From a candidate division FCPU426 bacterium (GTDB lineage: Bacteria > Oederibacteriota > Muellerivitia > Muellerivitales > DAHXKG01), in assembly GCA_027366525.1 (NCBI GenBank), contig DAHXKG010000001.1, positions 62,001 to 126,000 of the forward strand: a DNA stretch of 64,000 bases. Direction: 5' to 3'. Shown here piece by piece: positions 37,558 through 46,018 of the stretch. Position numbers and translations under genes: made by a program. The notes beneath the pieces were generated by a model. The model did no database searches and was not told the DNA's origin. It saw only the letters and a list, made by a program, of their open reading frames with translations. The first letter of the stretch is position 1, and each line of letters begins with the position of its first letter.

Positions 37558-38270
37558 GATGCCCCCACTTTTCCATCCGATGACTCTTTCAAAGGTGGAG
37601 AAATTGCCACTTCATTTACATATACGGTATACATACCCATACCTGATTTTTGATCAATGACTCGAAATTCCTCAATTTCGTTCCAATGAATTGGAACGCC
37701 TGTAATGTTAGCTACGCCATTCCAATAAGCACCAATATTTGAAAAATCCGAAAGAGGAATTTGATATAACTGCCAATGGCGAGTAACTGGTTTAAATTGG
37801 CTAAGCGGTAGTGAAACTTCTACTTCATGACTTAGTGTTTTGGAATCACATAAAGCAACATAAACTGGTAAATTATTTTTATTCCCTTTGATCCAAAACC
37901 GCAGAACATAGCCTTCTTGGCGTGCCTTAACTAAATTATAACTTTGGCCCGCATCAATAATAATTCCAGAATAATCATTTGAATTAAGAACACATTTTAA
38001 AGATTCACTACCATTATGAACTTCATCGCCACTCATCTGCCCAAAAGTTTCCGAACCATATGGAATTAACGATGCAACCGTATTGCTAACAAATATGACT
38101 TTAGCACCCTTGAAATCAAAAGGAATAACTTTGCGATTGGCCGCTGGATTAATAAAGCCTAAAGGTAATGAAACATTTTTAGACCCAGGGTTTACAAAAA
38201 CACCTCCACACCCTGCTGTCAAAATTATGCTTAAAATACAAGTGAGCAAAAACCATTTTTGATAATTCAA
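37554..38270 (-). CDS. Lipoprotein with jelly-roll carbohydrate-binding-like domain
   Basis: First gene of the operon: 238 residues with lipobox LTAGC near residue 21 (CGGVFVNPGS). The mature part has the order expected of CBM11-like domains (HNGSESLKCVLNSNDYSG, GYVLRFWIKGNKNNLPVYVAL, HWQLYQIPLSDF, and a terminal YTVYVNEVAIS). It lacks the CTSxCY motif of the two lipoproteins at the other end. Overlap with barrel 3 is ATGA. The closest functional guess is a glycan-binding surface lipoprotein. Confidence 0.68.
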   Translation of the reverse strand: MNYQKWFLLTCILSIILTAGCGGVFVNPGSKNVSLPLGFINPAANRKVIPFDFKGAKVIFVSNTVASLIPYGSETFGQMSGDEVHNGSESLKCVLNSNDYSGIIIDAGQSYNLVKARQEGYVLRFWIKGNKNNLPVYVALCDSKTLSHEVEVSLPLSQFKPVTRHWQLYQIPLSDFSNIGAYWNGVANITGVPIHWNEIEEFRVIDQKSGMGMYTVYVNEVAISPPLKESSDGKVGAS

Positions 38271-38297
38271 AAGCGATTCCAGTCCATTTGAGTAAAA

Positions 38298-38331
38298 TCG
38301 TTATCACTATCAATAACGAAAATGTATTGTA
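38298..38331 (-). promoter_or_regulatory. Candidate LacI-family operator overlapping a promoter
   Basis: A perfect inverted repeat TCGTTAT-N8-ATAACGA (38298-38319) lies 28-49 bp before the first lipoprotein gene. A -10-like TACAAT (38331-38326, minus strand) is placed so that transcription would begin inside the repeat. The divergent gene upstream is a LacI-family repressor, which makes this a natural operator. The -35 is not obvious, and the repeat differs from the classical central-CG LacI form. Confidence 0.5.
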
Positions 38332-38528
38332 CACCAAAATCAAAAATCATCTATAAAATTATTTGTTGGTTTTAATTATAAAAACCGTGATCTAAACCTA
38401 CATTCAAATTTTAACGCTCAATCAAAAAATGCGTTCTAAGATATCAATCTTAATGATTCAGCTTTATACTAAAAATAAAAAGATTATAAAAATCATATTT
38501 TCGGAACACAATTAATCAGGATTTCTGC

Positions 38529-39545
38529 ATGAACAAAAACACTTTACGGCCAACTATTTTTGATGTCGCTAAAAAAGTTAAGGTATCGCCAGCAATGGTT
38601 TCTCGTGTCTTAACTGGTCGTGGTTATGTTAAAAAAACTAAAAAGGAATTAATTCAAAAAACCATTGAAAAAATGCAATTCTATCCTTCCGCCATTGCAC
38701 AAAATCTTCGAAAACAAAAAACCCTGACGCTAGGCTTGTATTTATGTTGGCCCTATTCTAGTGTAAACTTTTTCCTACAAAATATTCTTATTGGCATCCT
38801 CGATGGTTGTACGGCTACAAAATATCAACTATTAGTGACCAATTTAGGAGAACGATTAGATCAGCTCTCACCTATAAACCGCCATAAATTTTTTAATGAT
38901 ACACGCGTTGATGGAATTTTATTGCTCGCGCCTTATCTCCAACAATCCAAACTATATCCGATTCTTCAACCGTATATGCAACGAGTGATGCTTGTTTGTG
39001 CTCAAAATAAATACTTGAATTTTGTCGATTCAGATCAAGTCCATGGAATATACCAAGTTGTTGAATTTCTCGTTCAACAAGGATATCGCCGTATTGGATT
39101 TCTTTCTGGTGAAATCAGTCTTGTCTCTAATGCTGATACACGATTTCGAGGATTTAAACAGGCGATAAAAAAATTCAATCTCCCTTGGAATGCTTCGCTC
39201 CGCTGGAAGGGAAGTTTTAATTTCAATAGTGGTAAAGAAGGTGCTTCATATCTTTTGGGTTTGAAAAATCCTCCAACTGCTTTAATTGCTTCTAATGATG
39301 CCTTAGCGGCTGGCGCCCAAGAAATTCTCAAACTAAAACATTTAGAAAAGAAAATTCCTTTAATCGGTGTAGATGACCATCCTTTAGCAGGCTCTCGAGG
39401 TCTTTCAACACTCAAACAACCTTTTCAAGAAATTGGTCGTCAATCTGTTTTCGAACTCATACAGTTACTCCAATCCTCGAATCAGCCTTTAATTCATCAC
39501 CTCCTTCCCATGGAGTTGATTCACCGAGAGACTTCTTTATTTTAA
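38529..39545 (+). CDS. LacI-family transcriptional repressor
   Basis: A 338-residue regulator. The N-terminal helix-turn-helix and hinge are clear (PTIFDVAKKVKVSPAMVSRVL, then YPSAIAQNLRKQKTLTLGLYL), followed by a type I periplasmic-binding fold with RRIGFLSGEISLVSNADTRFRGF, TALIASNDALAAGAQEIL and GVDDHPLAGSRGLSTLKQP. LacI relatives usually sense a sugar and regulate a linked uptake/degradation operon. It is divergent from the six-gene porin/lipoprotein operon and tail to tail with the RlmD-fusion ORF. The sugar is unknown. Confidence 0.93.
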   Translation: MNKNTLRPTIFDVAKKVKVSPAMVSRVLTGRGYVKKTKKELIQKTIEKMQFYPSAIAQNLRKQKTLTLGLYLCWPYSSVNFFLQNILIGILDGCTATKYQLLVTNLGERLDQLSPINRHKFFNDTRVDGILLLAPYLQQSKLYPILQPYMQRVMLVCAQNKYLNFVDSDQVHGIYQVVEFLVQQGYRRIGFLSGEISLVSNADTRFRGFKQAIKKFNLPWNASLRWKGSFNFNSGKEGASYLLGLKNPPTALIASNDALAAGAQEILKLKHLEKKIPLIGVDDHPLAGSRGLSTLKQPFQEIGRQSVFELIQLLQSSNQPLIHHLLPMELIHRETSLF

Positions 39546-39577
39546 ATCCTGCCCATGAAAGTATTTTCAAAAACGTT

Positions 39578-42500
39578 TCAATTTGATGTTGGAAACTTAC
39601 TGGGGTCTTCGAGAAATGGATTAATATAATTAAGACCTTGAAAATTTTGAATTTTTATAGGAACCGGGGTTCCCTGCGGAAGTACTCCCTTAACATATGT
39701 AAAAGCAAAATCTCTAGGAATTTGTCCCGGTGATCTTAATAAAACTGCAACCATATATCTATTTTCACGTCCGGGGTTATTTTCGAGTGGTAGCACAAAC
39801 TCTAAATTACTAATATGAAGAATGTTGCCGGATAGTATTTGAAATGGGCCCAATTGATTTAATACTTGATAATGATCTCCATTAGTTTTTAGTTGATATA
39901 ATTTTAAATTGGTAAAATTTCTTGTTGAATCATTTTTGATTTGAACTGAAAAGGTGGTCGGTTCTCCAACCATAGCACGCTTGGGAATTACGAGCTTCAT
40001 ATGTAATGGCAATATACCTTCCTCTTCTCTCATTTTACTAAAAGCTGCACCTCCTGCAATTGCCCACTCCATCGTATCATATGGACCTTTTACACCCCAA
40101 ATCAGTCGGTATAAATCATGCCAAAACATTCCTAGATGGTCATTCATGGGAAACCAAGTATTAAACATTTGAACTTCACGATCATACAGTTCCTCAGGAG
40201 CCGGAGGGTTCAATGATCTTTGAACCCAATTAAAGTCGACCATTTCTCCAATCAAATACATATTGCTACTTCGTTTCAAATAAGGTGGCCATTGATGGGC
40301 CATATAGTGCATTTCGCGCAAATTACTTTGATATAACATAACATTATCAAATCCAACGCCGGCATCTGAAAGCATTGCGGGATCCAATCCATGATCATGC
40401 CCCATATCCCAGCCTAACGTAAAGGCAAAAACAGGTTTTTTAGGATGAACAACATCTAAAATATGTTTAACCACTACTGCTACTTGATGTGCTCGCCACC
40501 AATCAAACAAAGCATGTAATCGTCCGTTATGGTGGACTAAAATTTGCCTCGCAAGCCATAATTCTCTTTCTGGTTTATATTCTTTGAAAAAGCCTGCCGG
40601 AACGGGAATGTTTAAACCACGCACAAACTGATCAACTAATTCGTAACCCCCATATCCGGTCCTAACATAATCCAATCCAATCATATTAACCCAAGGAGCT
40701 TGATTCAACCGTTCTAAAATATGGATAATATCGCGTTGTCGATTAACGTCTTCGAGTGATATAAATGGAGTTTCCACTAATCGATTCGTATTCTTATTAT
40801 ATCCCACAGCAAATTGATAGGGAGCTTGACGCCAACCTTGCCCGACAACTTTAAACGTGGTTAAATAAGCCCCAAACTTCAAATTATCTTTATGAATTGC
40901 AATAGCATATTTATGTGCCGTTTCCCAATCATATTTGGAAAATGGAAATTCGGATGGATGGAAGCGATGCCAAATGGCTGTTTGGCCTACTAAAAACAAA
41001 AAAGCATTTGCACCTAAAAATTTGGTCCATTGTGCTACCGCAGCCCTTGATTCTTGGTGATGTTTCGCCAAATTGGGAACAGCCCCCACAGGCGACTGAG
41101 CCCCGCCTTCCATAGTAAGAGCTGCAAATCCTGTTGGAAGAACCCAAGGCTTAAGCGGTAAAATTGAAAAATTTGATTCAAATGTTCTCGGGCGCTTCCA
41201 TTTTGGAAATTTTAGTGTAACTTGAGCAATGTAGGTCCCGGCCTTGGGATTAAAGGGGATCGGCCAGTTTACATGGAAAAAACGTTTTTGATAGTTAGGA
41301 ACTAATTTAATTCTCTTCTGCCCAGTTACAATAGGAACCGAATGTCCATCATGAAAGACTCGGACAAAAGCATGCATCGCATGCATTTTCACTTTTGATT
41401 TTATATAAATTTTAAATGGAATTAACTGATATCGTTTAAATATTCCAGAAGGCATCGTAGCAACTACATCAGAAACCGTCGTTGAATGCATCGATGACCA
41501 CTTAATCATTGAATGAACCAATGCCGCTCGCGCAATACAAAATCCAATACCCATCATCCCAATTGAGAATAATATTAATCGAACTATAGCATTTTGAGCT
41601 AGCGCTCGAATTTTATTTCCCTGCCATAAAGATTGCATTGACACGGATTCTTTTAAAAGTTCATTTGATTGGCGTTCCGCTTGTTTTATTGATCTTTCAA
41701 AATAATTGACCGCTTTAGTCTCGTTTGGATTCTGGTTTTGGTTGCTGATCGTAACGTTATTTGAGGGAAGAGATACAAGATTCGTTCCGCTTTTTTCTGC
41801 ATCTGCCGATATATGACCAAGATTCATTGAATTCCCTGGATTGGAATCAGGGGAATTGGTACGAGTTAATTTAACCACTGTTTCAACATGATATGTTTGA
41901 GGAAACATATCCAAAGGCTGAACCCAATTAATCTGATACCCGTTTTGACTAAGCCAATTCAAATCGCGCGCTAAAGTAGCCGGATCACAAGAAACATACA
42001 CTATTCGCTGAGGATGCATGGATACCACTTGAGTTAGAACTTCAATTCCTAAACCTTTTCGCGGCGGATCTAAAATAATGGCTTCAATTTGCCCAATATT
42101 TTCCGTTTTCAAGCGTTTAAGAATCGAAAGAACATCGCCTTTTAGAAAATCAATATTTTTATAATTATTTATAATGGCATTGGCATTGGCATCTTCGACA
42201 GCACTCGCATTTTCTTCCACCCCAATAACATATTTGGAATGATCGGCCACGGCTAGTGTTAGGGTTCCAATACCAGCATATAAATCTAAAACCGTGCTCC
42301 ACTCTTTATGATCTTGCGGCGTATCCAAAGCTTCACGAACAATTTGATTCAAAACTTCAGCTTGAGCAGTATTCACTTGGAAAAATGAATTAAGAGAAAC
42401 TCTCCATTTTTTCTGATCAAACATCTCATAATAAAAATTTCTTCCTGCTAAATTTTTTTGTTGAACTCCAAGTACAATATTAGTACGACTCGGATTGATA

Positions 42501-43300
42501 TTCTGAATCACCCCTTTTAAATTTGGAAACTCCTCCATGAGCTCACTAGAAATTCTGACAAGAATTTGATCTAAGGGTTCATCAATTAACGTAATTCGAT
42601 TTAATCGCTCTTCCGGAAACTCCGTTCGTGTCACAAATGCGAGTAGAAGTTCCGAAGTCCCTTTGCCATATCGGACCGATAAATGTCTTAAAAAACCACT
42701 ATGATTTTTCTCTTGATACGGTGTTAATCCTGCCAATTCCACTTTTTGTAGTGTTTTCTGAATCAGGTCATTAATAGACGATTGCTGAATTGGACAAGTT
42801 ATGTACGGAACCAAATCATGCGTACGCGTTTCATATATTCCAGCAACAAAATGTCCTTTGCGCATTGAAATGACCGGAAGCGCTTTATTACGATATCCAT
42901 AAACATCGGAAGAAGGCAAACAGGGTTGAACTTCAATACCTACTAAATGTCCAATTCGCTCTAATGAATCAGAAACAAACTTTCGTTTACTCTGGAGTTG
43001 TTTTGAATAACTTAAATTTTGCCACTGGCATCCTCCACATTCCTCAAAAATTGGGCAGGCAGGCAAAACCCGATCAGTTGACGATTCAACAACGCGAATA
43101 ATTTTCGCTCTTCCAAAATTATCTTTTATTTGAACTATTCGAACTTCAACAAGTTCTTGGGGGATACCATGAGGAACAAAAACAGTAAATCCATGAATAT
43201 GACCTATTCCCTCACCACCAAATGCAAGGTCTTCAATTCGGATTTGAAGAACTTCATCCACACGAATGGGTGGTTTTTTGGGAGCCGACATCGATTCCAT
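39578..43300 (-). CDS. RlmD-type rRNA methyltransferase fused to membrane glycosidase-like region
   Basis: One uninterrupted frame of 1240 residues. Residues about 15-480 are an RlmD/RumA-type 23S rRNA m5U methyltransferase: TRAM domain, Fe-S ligands CPIFEECGGC plus a later TCPIQQ, SAM loop LDLYAGIGTLTLAVA, DPPRKGLG, catalytic Cys in YVSCDPATLARDL and Glu in HVETVVKL, where RlmD normally ends. A polar linker follows, a transmembrane helix at about 572-596, a beta domain, a TIM-barrel-like region (KYDWETAHKYAIAIHKDNLK; VFAFTLGWDMGHDHG) and an Ig-like end. An internal ATG at 41827 has CAGGGA upstream, so the second half (39578-41827, 749 residues) may also be made separately. The glycosidase assignment is tentative; no family named. 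Confidence 0.78.
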   Translation of the reverse strand: MESMSAPKKPPIRVDEVLQIRIEDLAFGGEGIGHIHGFTVFVPHGIPQELVEVRIVQIKDNFGRAKIIRVVESSTDRVLPACPIFEECGGCQWQNLSYSKQLQSKRKFVSDSLERIGHLVGIEVQPCLPSSDVYGYRNKALPVISMRKGHFVAGIYETRTHDLVPYITCPIQQSSINDLIQKTLQKVELAGLTPYQEKNHSGFLRHLSVRYGKGTSELLLAFVTRTEFPEERLNRITLIDEPLDQILVRISSELMEEFPNLKGVIQNINPSRTNIVLGVQQKNLAGRNFYYEMFDQKKWRVSLNSFFQVNTAQAEVLNQIVREALDTPQDHKEWSTVLDLYAGIGTLTLAVADHSKYVIGVEENASAVEDANANAIINNYKNIDFLKGDVLSILKRLKTENIGQIEAIILDPPRKGLGIEVLTQVVSMHPQRIVYVSCDPATLARDLNWLSQNGYQINWVQPLDMFPQTYHVETVVKLTRTNSPDSNPGNSMNLGHISADAEKSGTNLVSLPSNNVTISNQNQNPNETKAVNYFERSIKQAERQSNELLKESVSMQSLWQGNKIRALAQNAIVRLILFSIGMMGIGFCIARAALVHSMIKWSSMHSTTVSDVVATMPSGIFKRYQLIPFKIYIKSKVKMHAMHAFVRVFHDGHSVPIVTGQKRIKLVPNYQKRFFHVNWPIPFNPKAGTYIAQVTLKFPKWKRPRTFESNFSILPLKPWVLPTGFAALTMEGGAQSPVGAVPNLAKHHQESRAAVAQWTKFLGANAFLFLVGQTAIWHRFHPSEFPFSKYDWETAHKYAIAIHKDNLKFGAYLTTFKVVGQGWRQAPYQFAVGYNKNTNRLVETPFISLEDVNRQRDIIHILERLNQAPWVNMIGLDYVRTGYGGYELVDQFVRGLNIPVPAGFFKEYKPERELWLARQILVHHNGRLHALFDWWRAHQVAVVVKHILDVVHPKKPVFAFTLGWDMGHDHGLDPAMLSDAGVGFDNVMLYQSNLREMHYMAHQWPPYLKRSSNMYLIGEMVDFNWVQRSLNPPAPEELYDREVQMFNTWFPMNDHLGMFWHDLYRLIWGVKGPYDTMEWAIAGGAAFSKMREEEGILPLHMKLVIPKRAMVGEPTTFSVQIKNDSTRNFTNLKLYQLKTNGDHYQVLNQLGPFQILSGNILHISNLEFVLPLENNPGRENRYMVAVLLRSPGQIPRDFAFTYVKGVLPQGTPVPIKIQNFQGLNYINPFLEDPSKFPTSN

Positions 43301-43531
43301 GTATACTTTTTACCTGTTATGTTTTTGAAATCAGATTGGCATTTTCGCATATTAAATCTTTGTATTCAAAGTAATTCATATAAATTTTAACGTTATTTAT
43401 ACATAATACACATATTTTTGAGGAAACCTTAAATTCAAATTTTTATCACGATCACTTATAAACTTCATTGAAAGCCTGCTCATCCCTTGTTAAAATACAA
43501 CGATTTTAAATCCTCGAATACAGGAGTCTTC

Positions 43532-44191
43532 ATGAGGCGTTTTTGGATTATTCTGGGCATTATCATTTTATTGGTCTTTGTTTATTCTGTTCTCGTGGGC
43601 TTAGGCATTGTCAATCTTCATTCTTCTCCCTCCCCCCGACAAATCCACACTTTAATTTTAGATGACTTTGAACACCCCAGTAATGATCTTCAATGGCGCA
43701 CCAATGGCTATGTACAAATTACTTCATCTCATCTCCACGTAACGCATGGAAAAAAATCAGCTCAGATTGAGTTTTTGATCCCATCTCAATTCATTGCCAC
43801 ACCAACTCCTGGAATTAATTGGCAACCACGCATCACACTTTCCTCCAGTTCCTTATTTTTACTTCGTGCATACAATTGGTCATCATTTAAAAATTTTCAA
43901 ATGGATGCTTTTAATCCTCAAAACCAACCTGTAACTTATTTTTTAAAATTTGTCGACTCGCGATCTTTTTCGTATAAAGTTTCGGGAGTACTGTTACCGA
44001 ATATCGAAAATAAAATTATTGTTCCAATTAATGATCTTCTAAAAGCTCGCTTAAACTTAAAAATGATTCGTTCCGTTTCATTTTGGGTGCATTTAACTAA
44101 AACTCAACAACCCCTTGATATTTTTATTGATTATGTTCGTTTAGATGCACCACTGAATTTTAAAAGAAGCTTACCGGTAACTACTAACTAA
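43532..44191 (+). CDS. Membrane-anchored carbohydrate-binding-like protein
   Basis: About 219 residues from ATG 43532, chosen because AGGAG lies six bases upstream (the longer frame starts at 43487). An N-terminal transmembrane anchor (FWIILGIIILLVFVYSVLVG) is followed by a beta-rich exported domain beginning LILDDFEHPSNDLQW and ending DIFIDYVRLDAP, the same strand order as CBM11-like domains in the operon lipoproteins. No lipobox. The gene is divergent from the RlmD-fusion ORF with about 230 bp between. It likely belongs to the same glycan-handling locus. Confidence 0.62.
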   Translation: MRRFWIILGIIILLVFVYSVLVGLGIVNLHSSPSPRQIHTLILDDFEHPSNDLQWRTNGYVQITSSHLHVTHGKKSAQIEFLIPSQFIATPTPGINWQPRITLSSSSLFLLRAYNWSSFKNFQMDAFNPQNQPVTYFLKFVDSRSFSYKVSGVLLPNIENKIIVPINDLLKARLNLKMIRSVSFWVHLTKTQQPLDIFIDYVRLDAPLNFKRSLPVTTN

Positions 44192-44567
44192 CATTCATAT
44201 ATGTTTTTTAGAAGAATCTAGTGTTAGGAACAAACGCCAAAGTATTCATGATTACACTTCTCTATATCGCTTAAATTTATTTTGAGGATCCGGCTCTTTT
44301 AAGGTCTTGGCTAACACGATCCATCCTTTCACCAACGGCTTTACCATTGCGAAACTTGAGCGAAGTGCGTGAGATAAATAACATGCTCGATAGAAATTAA
44401 ATATTTGAACTTTCGGAGTTTTATATTGCTTTACCCAGCGAGCTTTGGATTGCCGAAGAAATAATAGCGTTTTTAACCTGAATCTAGCTTGCCTCCTACT
44501 GAAATTGGTTGATCGGGCCATATTGCAACGCTTTATCAAGACAAAGACCAAGCGACGGCATTGATTA

Positions 44568-44758
44568 ATGATGAAGGTGAATCCGGAAGTCTTCAATCGG
44601 ATGAGTGGGCATTATTCGGAACGGCAGATTTGCGAAATCGTCTACCTGGTGGCCAGTGAGCACGTATACAAGTATACAATATGACTAACATTGGTCTCAA
44701 TATCCACTCAGATATGCTGTGTGACCTTGCTAAAAAGAAAAGGGTGCCCATTTGTTGA
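44568..44758 (+). pseudogene. Frameshifted carboxymuconolactone decarboxylase/AhpD-like remnant
   Basis: Two overlapping frames restore one protein if shifted near 44680. The first (44568-44684) reads FNRMSGHYSERQICEIVYLV then ASEHVYK; the second (44678-44758) reads NIGLNIHSDMLCDLAKKK. Together they match the C-terminal part of CMD/AhpD-like proteins (pattern 'F...dreivElv.l...eh.ynl.ni.l.i.sD.lc'). The start and N-terminal half are missing or unreadable upstream. The assignment rests on memory of the family pattern. Confidence 0.55.
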
Positions 44759-44800
44759 GCGAATCGACGAGGTTAATCCTTCTGATTTGAGGAAGATCCC

Positions 44801-44938
44801 TTATTCCATATCTTTAAACAAATCGTTCAATTTACAACCAAGTCCCTTTTTAATGGCAAGAATTGTCCTCAAGCTAGGCGATCGTCTGGCCTGCTCAACA
44901 AAACCGACCTGTTTAGTATCCAAATTGCATTTCTCGGC
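44801..44938 (-). pseudogene. Truncated XRE-family helix-turn-helix regulator
   Basis: An open stretch of 45 codons to a TAA at 44801 encodes the last two-thirds of an HTH_3 domain: AEKCNLDTKQVGFVEQARRS, then PSLRTILAIKKGLGCKLNDL and FKDME. The usual first helix (RLSQEELA) and start codon are absent: a stop codon and a probable single-base insertion lie just upstream in TTTAAGCC. This looks like a small phage- or plasmid-type regulator that has decayed. Confidence 0.7.
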
Positions 44939-45259
44939 TTAAATGAAAGAGCAACTACACAAATCATTATATCGAGGCAACGGATCTAAAGGATATTCTG
45001 GCTAATTAATCAACTCATCTATTTCCAACTCAATGTTTGAACTTTAACTTATGAACGGTTTGTCTAAAGGGGATTTCTAAAACGCATCCTAATACAAATA
45101 AGGTCAACACACGGATGGCGTGAGCTGACACCCTGGAAGAAACTGTTCAGCTTAAACCCATCTTGAAAAACAAACTCCTATCGGTGCTCAAGTAAATATT
45201 TTATACCTACTCGAGAATGCTTAAGAGTCCAGGCATAATTTCACCACTAAATAAAAAAA

Positions 45260-45985
45260 TTAAATAAATGCAGTTAAAATTACAACCATTAACACGCCTA
45301 ATAGCATTGCAACCGTAGTGGCCTTGGATTGATACTCGCGTGCTTCAGGCAAATTGGAGGCCCCTAAATAAATAAATTCACCCACAAAAATGGCGATCAA
45401 ATAAACCAAACTCGTTTGTGGTAATTGAATCAAAAATGTCACGATTATTCCGACAAGTGGCGCCAAGGCGTCCAGAACTAAAAACATCCATGCTTTCCTT
45501 TCTGAGTGACCATTTTTGATCATAATGACTACGGTGTTTAAACCATCTGTCATGTCATGCGTAATGACTGCCAAAGCCACAATCACACCTAGATGAAAAT
45601 TTGCTGAAAATGCTACACCAATGGCTGCGCCATCAAAAAAACTATGGATAACTAAACTACTGGCACCAATAGTACCCAACGGATGAATGCAATTCGCATC
45701 ATCATGAATATGATGCGTTAAAAAAAACCTTTGAAGCAAATTATAAAAACTGTAAGAAGCAATGATCGTTAAAAAAACAGCTCGCATTGAAATTAAATGT
45801 TCATCGGCGATTTTAAGTCCCTCAGGCAAAAGATCCAAAAACGCCACTGCTACAATACTGCCCGAAGCAAATGCAAAAAAATAATGTGGACTATTTTTAA
45901 ATTTTAAAAAAACAATTCCCCCCAGCAAAGTTGAAAAAAAAGTTGTAACGCCTAATGCCAAAACTAATCCATGCATCATCCGCAT
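45260..45985 (-). CDS. ZIP-family divalent metal transporter
   Basis: A 241-residue membrane protein with about eight helices. The helix IV motif VIHSFFDGAAIGVAF carries the ZIP metal ligands (HS..DG), and helix V has VITHDMTDGLN in place of the usual HE..E. A His-rich loop (LTHHIHDDANCIHP) separates helices III and IV. Imports Zn2+, Fe2+ or Mn2+; which one cannot be read from sequence. SD AAGGAGATGCGG precedes the start. Neighbour of the unknown 432-residue membrane protein. Confidence 0.87.
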   Translation of the reverse strand: MRMMHGLVLALGVTTFFSTLLGGIVFLKFKNSPHYFFAFASGSIVAVAFLDLLPEGLKIADEHLISMRAVFLTIIASYSFYNLLQRFFLTHHIHDDANCIHPLGTIGASSLVIHSFFDGAAIGVAFSANFHLGVIVALAVITHDMTDGLNTVVIMIKNGHSERKAWMFLVLDALAPLVGIIVTFLIQLPQTSLVYLIAIFVGEFIYLGASNLPEAREYQSKATTVAMLLGVLMVVILTAFI

Positions 45986-46018
45986 CTCCTTTATTACTGA
46001 TTCAATATAAGTCAGAAA

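Larger units (their letters stand above)
44192..45259. other. Gene graveyard of about 1.1 kb
   Basis: No intact gene was recognised. Two decayed coding fragments are listed separately (44568-44758 and 44801-44938). A minus-strand frame at 44252-44596 (114 residues, rich in Arg/Lys/Phe, ending QNKFKRYREV) might be the end of a glycosyltransferase-like protein or chance; I could not decide. The 45000-45240 part holds only short broken frames. Stop codons in all frames and relics of unrelated genes suggest accumulated deletions. Confidence 0.55.

Noticed and set aside
29233-38270. SusC/SusD-type polysaccharide utilisation locus
   Set aside because: No TonB-box/plug start or SusD-like sequence is visible; the barrels begin with SLH-like and coiled-coil regions instead.
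39074-39415. 113-residue frame on the minus strand inside the LacI gene
   Set aside because: Antisense shadow of a clearly coding LacI gene; no family signs of its own.
43441-43460. Fnr-like site (GTGATCGTGATAA on the minus strand) before the membrane-anchored protein
   Set aside because: One arm is imperfect (ATAA) and there is no regulatory context to support it.
44252-44596. 114-residue minus-strand frame in the decayed gap
   Set aside because: Composition could suit a glycosyltransferase end, but no motif is convincing and the region is otherwise degraded; mentioned only in the gap entry.
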